Positions 1 through 10,799 of a stretch of DNA of 46,433 bases are shown piece by piece. Each line of letters starts with the position of its first letter. Within the stretch, counting starts at the first letter, position 1. The notes beneath the pieces were generated by a model. The model saw only the letters and a program-made list of their open reading frames with translations, was not told where the DNA came from and searched no databases. Both the position numbers and the translations under genes were made by a program. The stretch is from Saccoglossus kowalevskii (lineage: Eukaryota; Hemichordata; Enteropneusta; Harrimaniidae): contig NW_003154241.1 in assembly GCF_000003605.2 (NCBI RefSeq), positions 1-46,433 on the forward strand. Direction: 5' to 3'.

Positions 1-2455
1 GCTGACTGCATTCTGTCTGTGCATTGTTGACAGATTTTGCGCCACTTTATTCTCAAATGACCATAATCAAAACTATTCGAGTTTAAAAAAAACGCTGTTT
101 TAGTGGCTTGTAAGATAAACAGTCTCATTGCAACCACTTTTCTTGCTAAAATTGCTTTAACTTAAAATATGCAGATAACAATAAGATTCATACATTTCAG
201 AAAAATACTACAAAAATAATATCGTAACAATTTCAAAGAAAAATTATCAATCAAGGTAATGCTGAGAATGAAGGCACTGAATCCAAGAAATTCCATTCTA
301 CTGAATAATGTGACGACGTTGGACATCTTACTATATGTCGATATGTGTGTAAATACTACTGGAAGACGTGCATTGTAGTAGGTAGAATGATATGGTTCAG
401 TTTGTACACAGTTAAATATGCATGTATACTTTTTATATGAATAGAATTTACACTGATCCAAACACCGGGTTAGTTCCAAAACGTAAGGCGATTATTTTTT
501 TTTTTCACTGTGGCATTTATAGATAAAATAGATTGTAAAACCCTAATGTAGAATAAGTTTAAAACACCTGAAATGAGTATACCAAAACCCAATTTGAGTA
601 AATCGTGACAATTAAAAAAACGCACACGCACCAATGTGATGCATTGCTACAGAAGTATCGAACACAAGATATATATATATATAATGAATTAGGTAGAATT
701 AAAAGCCATATATACCAATGTCCACAATATGTCATTCCTATGAGTCGCGCCCTCTAGTGACAGCGTGCACGGAAGCAGTGTTTGGTTGCAAAGCCGTTCG
801 TCATTTGGAATATAGTGCAATCGTTTAAAGGGTGGTGGCCGTCGCGTACCGTTCCATACGAGATACATAGCGACGTGTACAGTGCGTGTAAATACATTTG
901 TTTACACGAAATTCGAACACGCGTTGTGCGACGACCACCGCCCTGTATAACATAACCTTATTAGATCCCACTATCATTCATTTACAGCATATAGGTATTT
1001 TTTTTTCTCACTAGAGCGTACAACTCATAGATTCATTAAATGCTAGCGGAGCCTTTAATAAGGTAGACGCCTACTCATAAATAAAAATACGCAGAATTTA
1101 TTCATTTTGCAATAACTTCCGGGCAATATATGGATATTGACTTAAAATAGTTGAGGTCACCGGCTTAATTTTTGAGAAATTGATTTAGTTGCCATTTGGT
1201 ATTATTAGAAAGCTCTTACCAACGGCTTCTATTGCAGATATTATGCTGTATCTCAAATTGTAGGCTGTTGACAAACATATAGGCTGAAAAAATCATATAT
1301 TGCTAAGTACGGGGTACATTTTTGTTGATATTAACATTTTGTTGTTATTTTTAAAATCTGGGTTTAAAAAAGCGTCCAAAAATGCAATTTTTGTGTTCTG
1401 TTGAATTATTCTAAGATAGCAATTTTTGAAAAATATTGGGACAGGTTTCTCAAAAACCTTGTAACTGCAACACACAAAATAATGGTATTTTATTGACCTA
1501 TGGGACAATAGCTCCATGATTGTACATACTAACACAATCAAGAACATTGTCATGCGATTCATGGTCAATTTTCTCAAACATTATGAGTAGGCTTCTACCT
1601 ATCAAGGTTGCTCTATACAGTTTCCCGAATGTCGGAGGTTCAAAGTTCGCAGGCGTTTTCTCATGAGAAAACATTCTATCGCCCATGTGATAGCATATGG
1701 CAAACTACTTAAACTGTCCTATATTTAGAAATAATTACGTACCCCCATTTTTTTTCAAAATGTAGTTCCCATCACATATTGTAAAAAAAACTCAAAGATT
1801 TATTCTATTTGAACTTGAGGTATAAGCAGAATTGTGCAAAAAATAATATTAACTATTTTCATCAAACAAAATGGCTGTTTAAATCTTCGTGAAGTAATAT
1901 ACTGTATCTGTACCAAATCTGAATAAACATGGTAATTGTATTCTCAAATTATAAGCAAAAAATCGCTGCCAAAAGGTATTACCCATATCCTAAGTTTGAA
2001 CAGAATGGGCCAGCATAACTTGGAGAACAGAAAAACCATGTATCAATCATGTACCAATCAAGTTCAGAGGGAAACTTGGACTTCTGACATAATGCGACGG
2101 GGGACGGAACCAGATAATTGAAAGACTTTCGTGAAACTGTATTGAGCCACCTTATAACTGATAAAAGCATGTGACTACAAATACAATGGATGTATATACT
2201 ATAAATGCCGCGTGTTTTCCCGGAAAACATTGTACAAATTAAAGAAAAAATCATTTTGATTATATTCGATATAAATTGCACTCTGAGCTCATTTATAAAG
2301 CCTTATTGGGGTTTTGAAACTAATATGTGAAATACGAAGTTATAAATTGCGTACCAGTCCCAATACCCTGATAAAGCTCATCTTAGAGTGCAACTTTAAC
2401 CTAGCATACATAGCACAGTATATCATATATATAGATGCACTGTATAGATTAGTGA
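1..2455. other. Intergenic DNA, no gene recognised
   Basis: AT-rich sequence with short open frames only, none of which resembles a known protein. It holds one copy of the TTAA-flanked MITE (824-947, listed separately) and a short AT dinucleotide run near 670. It lies downstream of the first Mpv17-like gene, so its right end probably contains that gene's 3' untranslated region. A reverse-strand AATAAA at 1799-1804 is a possible but distant polyadenylation signal. Confidence 0.5.
824..947 (-). mobile_element. TTAA-flanked MITE, copy 1 (inverted relative to copies 2 and 3)
   Basis: About 124 bp with terminal inverted repeats of the form AGGGYGGTGGYCG. The left end is TTTAAAGGGTGGTGG and the right end is CCACCGCCCTGTA. 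Its interior, read on the minus strand, shares the CGTGTTCGAATTTC motif with copies at 17018 and 19526. The left TTAA is intact; the right one has decayed. It has no coding capacity, so it is a non-autonomous DNA element. Confidence 0.7.
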
Positions 2456-2584
2456 TTATTCAGCTGATTCCAATTTAGCTATTGGATTAGCCAAACGTTT
2501 CTTGATTTCCGGAGACATTTTGACCACAGCCGCAGACTCCATTAACGCAGCAGACGTGTGTGGAACAATCTGCGTCGATTCTCT
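2456..2584 (-). CDS. mpv17l: Mpv17-like gene 1, terminal exon 4
   Basis: 129 nt after acceptor TATTTTCACAG, phase 0, ending in TAA at 2458-2456. It encodes a 42-residue hydrophilic tail (RESTQIVPHTSAALMESA... ending AKLESAE). The tail is not conserved in the family, so support is the splice site, matching phase and open frame. Confidence 0.7.
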   Translation of the reverse strand, partial: RESTQIVPHTSAALMESAAVVKMSPEIKKRLANPIAKLESAE

Positions 2585-5008
2585 CTGTGAAAATAGGCAA
2601 ACAGATAGAATGCTAAAGTGACGTCATAAGCTAATAATACACCCATTATTTCTGTATCATATAGTGGAAGAATTTAAAAACAGTCATTATTCGGGTGAGA
2701 ATTAGACTTTTTGAATAGTTGTTTTGACTATGATCCATGATCTCTGAGAATGTTTGGAGTATTGGTGAAAACACGATTAACTTTGTTTGCAATGTGTGTG
2801 TGTGTCTGTTCGTTCAATATCAAGCACACCATTGCTTGAAGCGACACAGTCGTCGGGACATGTCGTCTTCCGATAAGGATCACATACATATACATACCTT
2901 GCTTTTCATAAAGCAGAGAAAATTGGCCCATATGTAAGTCAATATACTGACGTAGACTACTCTGTGCTTGGGTGCGACGTACTTAAAGTTTATTATCTAA
3001 AAGGAAGCAACACATAAAGTACATGTTATGCATACATTGCATATTCCATATTGCACTGTCTTGGGGTGTCTCGTGACAATGATATTGCGTTTGGTTACAT
3101 CATCGGTATGTTCCATCAAAACTTGCGCCCTCGAAGTTGGTTCACGATGTGTGACGTCACATCAAATTAAATAAAACAAGTCATTGTCAATGACATAGTC
3201 CACGTCATGTTTTAGTGAATTTGCCAAACAATGCAAAGCATAATCAGATTATGTTTAAATATTGGGATAGTATTTAGTATATTAACACAATGCTGAATGA
3301 AAAACCGAATGATTTGATTTTCAGAAAGAATAGGACAGAATGAAATACAATAGAATAGAACTTACTAAAGTAATTGCAGACATCCATCAAAAATGCAAAT
3401 AAAAATTAAACTAAAACTGTTAAACTGATCAAACAAAACCTTCCAGTGAAAATGGGATTGTGGGACGTAATGAGTACAACAGGAATTTGATGCAAGCTAA
3501 CCCCCCCCCCCCCCTTCGCTGTATGCCACTCTACCGACTCCGTGTGTTGACATCGGTATGCGCACATTCAAAACTACAATATTAGAATGGGTTAAACAAA
3601 ATGGCTGGATGTCGATTTGCCAAAGAGCGCACATTTTAATTCATACTCGTTGAACACTTTGCCAAGGTAATGGTAGTGTCGAGCGATGGCCTTGGCTGCC
3701 GAAGATGAGCATTTTCATGCAACGTGGTACTAAACGCAGTATAGTTGATCAGATCATTTTCTCACTTCCCGTTTAAATTAATTGTCGCAGCATATCTGAC
3801 AGATGTAACATCCAGGCATCAGTGTACGACTTGTGTACGTCGTCATAATTTAATCACACCATCGTAAAGACTGTACATGATAGACAATTTAGCTTTCAAA
3901 TTTGTTTTTCTGAACGTATAAAAAATCTGTCCATCGTCAATTATCGAAAACATTAATTTATACTCATATTTAATATTATCGTGTGAACAACTGGTTTTGC
4001 AGAATAAGTTTTAATAGACAAACTACCTCTGTCCTATCATAGGCTGAAACCCAAATTACATCCTCTTCAAATCTTAGTTAAGGTCAGAGATGTCAAGTTT
4101 ATATATATCTGCCGAAATAAATTGGTTGAGCTTTTTTTGCACGTCATAATAGAATTACGTAAGCAAAGAGTGTAACATTTATCATTACAATAGTGTGGCG
4201 GACACAGTGTGGTTATTTCAATAATTATAAAACTCTTAAATAATATAACCTGAGTTGAAAAAAAAAATTATCATTACCTGAACCGGAGGCCAGAACAGTA
4301 AACAAGCTCCCCAGCTTGGTAGTGTTTTAACCTTCGCTTCAGCAAAAATATCTTTCTTTCCTTCAAGAACGTCTAGCACTGTTAATATAAAGGGGAGAAT
4401 AATGCAATACAACTGGTACACAGCACATGACATGGCGGGATGAGACGTTTTCTTTTAATAATTATCAGGTGGTATGCAGACATGTGAAATGAATGCAGAT
4501 GCGTTTGTTTCAAAGGCACGTCTGACACCTGGGATTTGAACACGCTATATCAGTATAATCACATTACATGTACCAGCCTCGTGACCAGCCAATCATTTCG
4601 TTGTTAGAACCACTCCGTGACCAATATTACCACGGAATAATGTATGCTAGTTACGAGGCCGGAAATATACATATTTCATTGTGTCCGTCATGTCAATATA
4701 AAGTCGTGTGATGTATTACCTATATAAAAACCACCAACACTGACTGGTCCAGCTATGGTCTGATCTAGCACCAATTTCTTCATTATCACACGCGTTGTGG
4801 TTCCCTTCCATGCATTGTCCAACGCGCGATAAAAGTAATGACAGAGTGGCCCATAGAACAACAGCCCCGTCAATGCAACACGACCAATGTGTCCATAGTC
4901 ATACTTGTCATCTCCGCGTAGCGTCTGTTGAGTGAATTCGGATGCCCCGTAGATTGTGCCGGCAAAAACAGCATTTCTTATCAGAGGGCTGCGTATGAAC
5001 ACATTCAT
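2456..5008 (-). CDS. mpv17l: Mpv17/PMP22-family membrane protein, MPV17-like, gene 1 (4 exons, complete)
   Basis: Four exons on the minus strand join in frame: 5008-4720, 4378-4278, 2996-2898 and 2584-2456, 618 nt, 205 residues plus stop, the usual family length. Intron phases are 1, 0, 0. The start ATG gives an N-terminus starting MNVFIRSPLIRNAV and followed by the family's EFTQQTL motif. Exon 1 carries the GPLCHYFYRALD and LDQTIAGP motifs; exons 2-3 make the PF04117-type C-terminal signature FWPPVQ-INF-VAPKHR-W-N. Exon 2 has GKKDIFAEAK, closest to the KDDIF stretch of vertebrate MPV17L. Known relatives are multi-pass proteins of the mitochondrial inner or peroxisomal membrane linked to reactive-oxygen metabolism and mitochondrial DNA upkeep; their exact activity is unsettled. 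The C-terminal exon is hydrophilic and lysine-rich. Membrane location here is inferred from the family. A tandem paralog starts at 23947. Family assignment is sure, the MPV17L subtype less so. Confidence 0.9.
2898..2996 (-). CDS. mpv17l: Mpv17-like gene 1, exon 3
   Basis: 99 nt, phase 0 at both ends, with acceptor CTTCCTTTTAG and donor AAG/GTATGT. It encodes IINFKYVAPKHRVVYVS followed by a hydrophobic segment with IWANFLCF, the last membrane segment of the family. It is too short to stand out as an open frame by itself, and was found by reading for the family signature. Confidence 0.92.
3501..3514. repeat. Poly-C run
   Basis: Fourteen consecutive C inside intron 3 of Mpv17-like gene 1. It is a probable length-variable site and a place where assembly errors are likely. 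Confidence 0.9.
4278..4378 (-). CDS. mpv17l: Mpv17-like gene 1, exon 2
   Basis: 101 nt between an acceptor TATTAACAG and a donor CAG/GTAATG. It encodes VLDVLEGKKDIFAEAK... to FWPPVQ. Its length is identical to exon 2 of gene 2. Confidence 0.9.
4720..5008 (-). CDS. mpv17l: Mpv17-like gene 1, exon 1
   Basis: 289 nt from the start ATG (5008-5006) to a donor GTAATA after the first base of a codon (phase 1). It encodes the first 96 residues, with TQQT and GPxxHxxY-x-x-LD family motifs and a conserved DQ near the end. Confidence 0.9.
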
Positions 5009-7440
5009 AACAAGCGATTCAACTGTGTCCGTTTAATTCTACGTCACACGATGACAGCGCCTCCCCATTTCACGATTGCGAAGAAAACCAGTCAGTGCGT
5101 ACCTACGGGTAGAAAATATATAATTATCATATTTATATTTATTTATTTATTGAGACAACACTGATTTTGATAAGCAAAGCAGTAAAGTCACTAGAAACTA
5201 CAAAACAAGAAGAAATGAATAACAATGAAAGATGAGAAGTGGACATAGGTACAAAATGTACAATGTGATTTCTCTAATTCTCTAATACTTACGGGCGCTG
5301 AAGCAAGGTGAACAAATACATTGTCTTGTTTATGAAAATGTGGGCAATGTTGAAATTGAAGTGTAAAACGTTTTATGAGGGGATAAAACAGACAGAATCT
5401 ATTGTAACACTATTCCACTAAATGTCATTCTTAGATTATTCAATTTATTATTTGCCTTATGTAATTATCATTGTATAAAATTTCCCAAATAAACGATGGT
5501 AAAATCTTCATTAATATTAGACTTCTGGAAACCCTCCTACACCAAAGCTAGACAAGTGCCTCACGACACCTATGTTGATCATTTACGTTTAAGTACACGT
5601 TTTAAATGTATGTCATTTAGCTCATAGCACTGTTCACTTGGCACTAACACATTCACAGCATGTAGTCAGTCGGGTTAGTTTATTCAGTTGTAGGCACGTC
5701 CAAGTACATGTACTTCAAAACTCAGAACACGGTCGTGGTGAGCGCCCTCACTGACAGATTCTCACGGTGTGAGTTTCACCATATTGATAAAGAATCACGT
5801 ACATGTTGCTTTCCCACGATGAACAGCAAGCACTAGAGTCACTACGTCACCCGTCAATTGCTTGCAGCTATTGGTGGATAACATATAACATGCATCTAGT
5901 TGATGTGTAAGCAACTGTAATTGGGGTGCGGGAGTTGGTGTGACGATCATGATCGCCTCTGCACAAAATGCTCTGTATTTGTAGTACAAACCTGAAGGTC
6001 TGGGGGCTACAGAAAGCGAGACGTCACATAAACAAGAATCAGAACAAGAAAATTCTTGTCCAATGTGACGACTCTACTGTGCTAAGCCAGCTGGTGGAGT
6101 AGACGGTGCTCTAATGTGACGAGAAGAGAAGAGTCAGAAGCCCATCACTTTGCTGGGGTCAGAAACTGTATAGTCAACGTCATAGATGTTTAAGCATCCC
6201 CACCAATTCTAATGATTCATCTTGTACTAGGGAAAGTACTGGCAACACCGAATTTCAACTATGGCAGTGATTATTTCGAATTGGCCAACAAACCATGATT
6301 TACACTACTCCTGTCAGTCCCCATAGCAAAGCCAGTACGCTTATCGAACGACCCGTCTCTACTGATGCAAGATCACGGAGAACACTCTCCAGTCTGATTC
6401 TGTTTCAATTACATACATAGAGGCTTTCTCTAACACATGTTTAGCCGAGTGTCTGACACTATAACTGCATTCCAGCATGACACCATGCTCTGCTTTTATG
6501 AATAAAGAGTGCGGCGCATTCGTGAGCAGTTTGATGATCGACAGACTGGTCCTTTGAAGCCATGTGTCCCTCAAGTAGATATTTTTCAATTATTTGTTTC
6601 ATATAAAAGACCTTTCACCTACAACAACTAGAGGATTCCATGCATGCGCCCGTATAGACCTAGAGACCATTCCACAGATAGCATCGTTCAAATTTAATTC
6701 GAAACAGCAACTAAGTGGCCTTCTAAAGGGCCCATAGGTTGCGCATCAGCCTCTTTATGAACCGTTAAAAACAACCATGTTCGAACATTTGACCTAGTGA
6801 GATAGCAGCCTGGCCGCCATGCTCTGTGGAGAAGCCCTGTTGGTTGTCAAAAATAGGGAGGCCGCGGCCCCCATCTAAATCCGCCAATGGATTTTTTGGC
6901 AGACTCAGACGTCTTCACTAGCCATTATATGAAGCTAGGAGTTTATAGTTGGCTAGCAAATCTGCAAACTTAAGTCTCGTGCAAGAAAGAATACAGAGAA
7001 AGTAAAAAGCTAGGTTTTGGTGAGTAAGCAGTTGGCAGAGAATCTTCAGTCTCAGTCTCAGTTCAAAGTTAAGTGAAGCCCTTTTATCCTCAGATTTAAT
7101 ACGATTTGATACGTTTTAGTTAAGTGTCAAACCTCATACTTGGGATGTCAAACCTCATACTTGTGATTTCCATTGAAAGAGCGCGTTGGATTGTGGGTAA
7201 ATCAATCTTTATCAACACAAATGTCGCACATGCGCAGCGAGACGACTGCATCCCTTTAAGTTATCATACAATTTACAGCACCGGAACTAACCTCTTGTAG
7301 TTCCTTGCTGCAAGCAATGCCCGTGTGCTCAAAAGTATTTTCAGGAAGGCCGCTTATGCAGGTGACTATATATGAGTTCATTACAGTATCATTATTTTCA
7401 TACAAGCAGCCAATCGGCTGAGATAGCTCCGATGTTAGCA
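5009..7440. other. Intergenic DNA upstream of Mpv17-like gene 1
   Basis: No coding sequence recognised. The first 150 bases should hold the promoter and 5' untranslated region of gene 1, but I see no convincing core-promoter motif. Short open frames here (for example 6359-6589, minus) match nothing I know. Confidence 0.5.
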
Positions 7441-7449
7441 ATGCACATT

Positions 7450-8315
7450 TCAATTAAAGAACTGAAGACATCATTAGAAAATGAACAATATGTATAGTAT
7501 CAAAGCAATCGGACTTACAGTTTTTAACAAAAAGTCGAAAATATCACTTTCTACCAAAAATGACAAAAATATTCACTAAAATTAGAGAATTGAAGATATC
7601 ATCACGAAATGAACAAATCTGAGAAAGGTCCACATGTAGTACCTATATATGTAATATCAAAGCAATTGCACTTGCGGTTTTTAACAAGAAGTCGAAAATA
7701 TCACTTTTTACCAAAAATGACAAAAATATTCACCAAAATTAGAGAATTAAAGATATCATTACAAAATGAACAAATCTGAGAAAGGTCCACATGTAGTACC
7801 TATATATGTAATATCAAAGCAATTGCACTTGCGGTTTTTAACAAGAAGTCGAAAATATCACTTTTTACCAAAAATGACAAAAATATTCACCAAAATTAGA
7901 GAATTGAAGATATCAACATGAAATGAACAAACCTAAAAGAGGTCTACCCAAGGTAAAATTAGAGAATTGAAGATATCATCACAAAATGAACAAATCTGAG
8001 AGAGGTCCACATGTAGTACCTATATATGTAATATCAAAGCAATCGGACTTGCGGTTTTTAACTAGAAGTCGAAAATATCACTTTTTACCAAAAATGACAA
8101 AAATATTTACCAAAATTAGAGAATTGAAGATATCATCACGAAATGAACAAACCTAAGAGAGGTCTACCCAAGGTACATATACACCAAGTATCAAAGCATT
8201 CAGGCTTGTAGTTTTCAAGAAGAAGTCAAAAAAGTAAAACATTGACACGGACGACGACGGACAATCACTCATATGATAAGCTCCGCTCGACAAAGTCGAC
8301 AGCAGAGCTAAACAA
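7450..8315. repeat. Degenerate 157-bp tandem array with hairpin tail
   Basis: Units contain AGAGAATTGAAGATATC and GTCGAAAATATCAC. The anchor AGAGAAT recurs at 7584, 7741, 7898, 7961 and 8118: three steps of 157 bp and one truncated step of 63 bp. A more diverged unit precedes it. The array ends in a GC-richer tail with GACACGGACGACGACGG and a near-palindromic stem (AGCTCCGCTCGAC with GTCGACAGCAGAGCT). Confidence 0.85.
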
Positions 8316-8319
8316 AGTG

Positions 8320-10272
8320 CTATATTTTGCATGGTAGTAAGTATTTAGAGCCCTGATAAATAAATCTAACCAAAGAACAACAAACAAAGACATCTTTTGA
8401 ATACAAACAAAAAACAAGTTCAATAAACTGTTTTGAAATCACGATAAGAATCGGGAAACTGGGTGGGGCACACACCTCGGAACTATGTTAGTAGACACTA
8501 ACTACTCTGCCGTGAAAATATTTCTCCCAAGACGCGTATAAAGCCTGATATCCCGACTGGTACCGCGATCTCTTTTAAAATCAAAACATGCTATGTACGA
8601 TGCGCACGCGTCTTTCTTTATGTGTGTGCATGACTTTTTAGTTTCGATTCATTTGCTATAATACTTCTTCTCTATTGCATTCATTGCTCATTAACATTTT
8701 TTTACTTCATTTATTGTCTTCTTTTCTTTTTGTTTTAACTAGTGTGATTATTATTATTATTTTCTGACAGTTTTCTGTGTTTTTTTTGTATATCTCTGTA
8801 TGACAAAAAATTTGCCCCCCCCCCAAAAAAAATGGCTCCATCATGATATGGACGTCGGCGAAAACGTCAACAGAGATTGAGACACACATACCTACACACG
8901 TTGCCCCACTTCATTTCCCTTATATATAGTTTAAGATGAATTCATTCAGTGGTTTTTTTTTCAAAGCTGACAAATAAGGCGTAAACAAATAATCTGAACG
9001 ACAGTTATACAACTCCAAGCCTTGTGTGTTCGGACTCCCAAATTGTCTGGTCACTACAATTTGTTCATAGCATACGCCAAACGTCTTCATTTTTAAACAT
9101 GTCAGTCTTCCTTGGTTGAACGCCTCTAGGTAGTAGTTCAACGTGTGTGCATTCACAATTTGCAAACTTGATAATTCGGATCCAAAGGCGGATCCTTAGA
9201 TATGACCATTGGTTATATATTACCGTGAAGGCCGCTGTGGCAAAACTGAGCTAAATACACTATGAAATGATAACAACAAAAAACATTACTCTCAGACGCA
9301 CTATATTTTTAGTATATATGTAGGATCCTGTTGTATTGTGCATATTTCAGCTTGGCGTGGTTATAATTATTTTAAATAAAAGACAAACTCACCTGAATCT
9401 TATTCACATACCTTGACAAACCGTGGTTCTTGTTAAACCATACTGGTATAAGTAACCGCGGTTTATGATTTATTTAAAATATCCCCACTGCCCAGGTGAT
9501 ATCGTGAATACGGCAATAAAACTACTTTAAGTGTACACAATAAACGGTCTATGTTTTTTTGTAAACACGCAGGACCTGGCAGACTAATAAAGTTAATAAT
9601 TTACAATTCGTTGAAAAAAGCATGAACACTATGGAATGTCATATATATTAAATCATCCGAATCCAGTATAAAATCACTTACGTTGTTGTTTTTTTTGAGA
9701 AAAAAAATAATGCGATAAAATTGGCTAAAAAACAAACGACTTTTGTCCCTCGCGAAATTCGGGTTGCTATTTATTAATACTTATGAACTGAAATGTGCAT
9801 ACCACGTGCATGTTGTTAGTACAGGGTCATTTTGCGGTCACTTACCTTGAACTGTGTCAGTGTATATTTTGCCCCCAGCGGAAAGGTATAGTTTGGTATT
9901 AGACATGGATAGCGCTGTTTGTGTTTGATAGAGTTTAATTGGAGTGACTAACCAATTAGAAAATGAAACTTTTCTGAATGGATTAACTTGGTCACTCTGG
10001 GATATTCTCCATACTGCCTGTCACAGCTAATATCTAGAAATGTATGTGGCAAGCTCATGATGATTTTGCGAGGAAATCCCATGGTACGCAATTCTATCAG
10101 CTCTAGTATTCTACATAGTGAAGATACAGAGTCTCCGCCTGTACTAAGCTTGTACCTTATTCATCAGTTTGTCAAACTGTTACCTCGACAAAATGAATAG
10201 GCATGGATTTTTTTCAAACCAACATCCAGTGATTAAATTGTGGTATACAACGGACATCGTCACACGGAACTA
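8320..10272. other. Intergenic DNA, no gene recognised
   Basis: AT-rich, with homopolymer runs (A/C/T) near 8810-8830 and 9680-9710 and the doublet GGATCC...GGATCC at 9179-9196. A weak inverted repeat sits around 9429-9475 (AAACCGTGGTT with AACCGCGGTTT). The 70-codon open frame at 9988-10200 has no recognisable homology. Confidence 0.5.
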
Positions 10273-10273
10273 G

Positions 10274-10315
10274 GTTAAACCATGGAACTATAAACTTATA
10301 GTTCCATGGTTAAAC
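10274..10315. mobile_element. 28-bp CATGGA palindrome with 7-bp direct repeats, copy 1
   Basis: The palindrome at 10281-10308 has perfect 13-bp arms (CATGGAACTATAA and its complement) around a 2-base centre. It is flanked immediately by GTTAAAC at 10274-10280 and again at 10309-10315. This is the layout of an inserted foldback element with a target-site duplication. Two further copies lie at 21105 and 23331. Confidence 0.7.
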
Positions 10316-10583
10316 TAACAAGCAAAGTAGTCTATGACCTCGTTTTTTTCTACATTATTACGTTCTCCGTTACTGGGAAGTGTAAAGTGGTGTAAACGAT
10401 CTGCGAGCGACAAAACGTTATTCACTTCTATTTACGTATTATTTAGTTATTTGGGGGGGGGTATTAACCAGCCTGAGGGTTATTTGAAGGTGTTTATGCG
10501 TGGAAAGTATTACTTTAATCTTTAATAGTCAACTATTATCAAGATGAAACAAAAAACATTTGATATTATTGTATAATATTAAA

Positions 10584-10793
10584 TACTGTAAAATACTTTA
10601 TTTCACTGGAATTAATTTTCGCTAAAAACACTTTTCAGGTATTTTGTATGGAATATGTTTTCACTCTGAATTTTAATGAGTTGAATGTAAAATATATATG
10701 AAAAAAAAAAGGTATATTCGCTGGATTTTATTTTCACTGAAACATTCCTTCAGCGAAAATTAATTCCAAGCGAAAATAAAATTTTCTACAGTA
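10584..10793. mobile_element. TA-flanked MITE with long terminal inverted repeats
   Basis: About 210 bp. The left end starts TACTGTAAAATACTTTATTT and continues into GGAATTAATTTTCGCT. The right end, read on the minus strand, starts TACTGTAGAAAATTTTATTT and continues into GGAATTAATTTTCGCT. The arms are about 45 bp with few differences. There is no open frame. The TA at the tips fits a Tc1/mariner-type non-autonomous element, but the superfamily is inferred only. Confidence 0.7.
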
Positions 10794-10799
10794 TTACAT

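Noticed and set aside
9988-10200. 70-codon open frame as a gene
   Set aside because: No similarity to any family I know, and no splice or promoter context.
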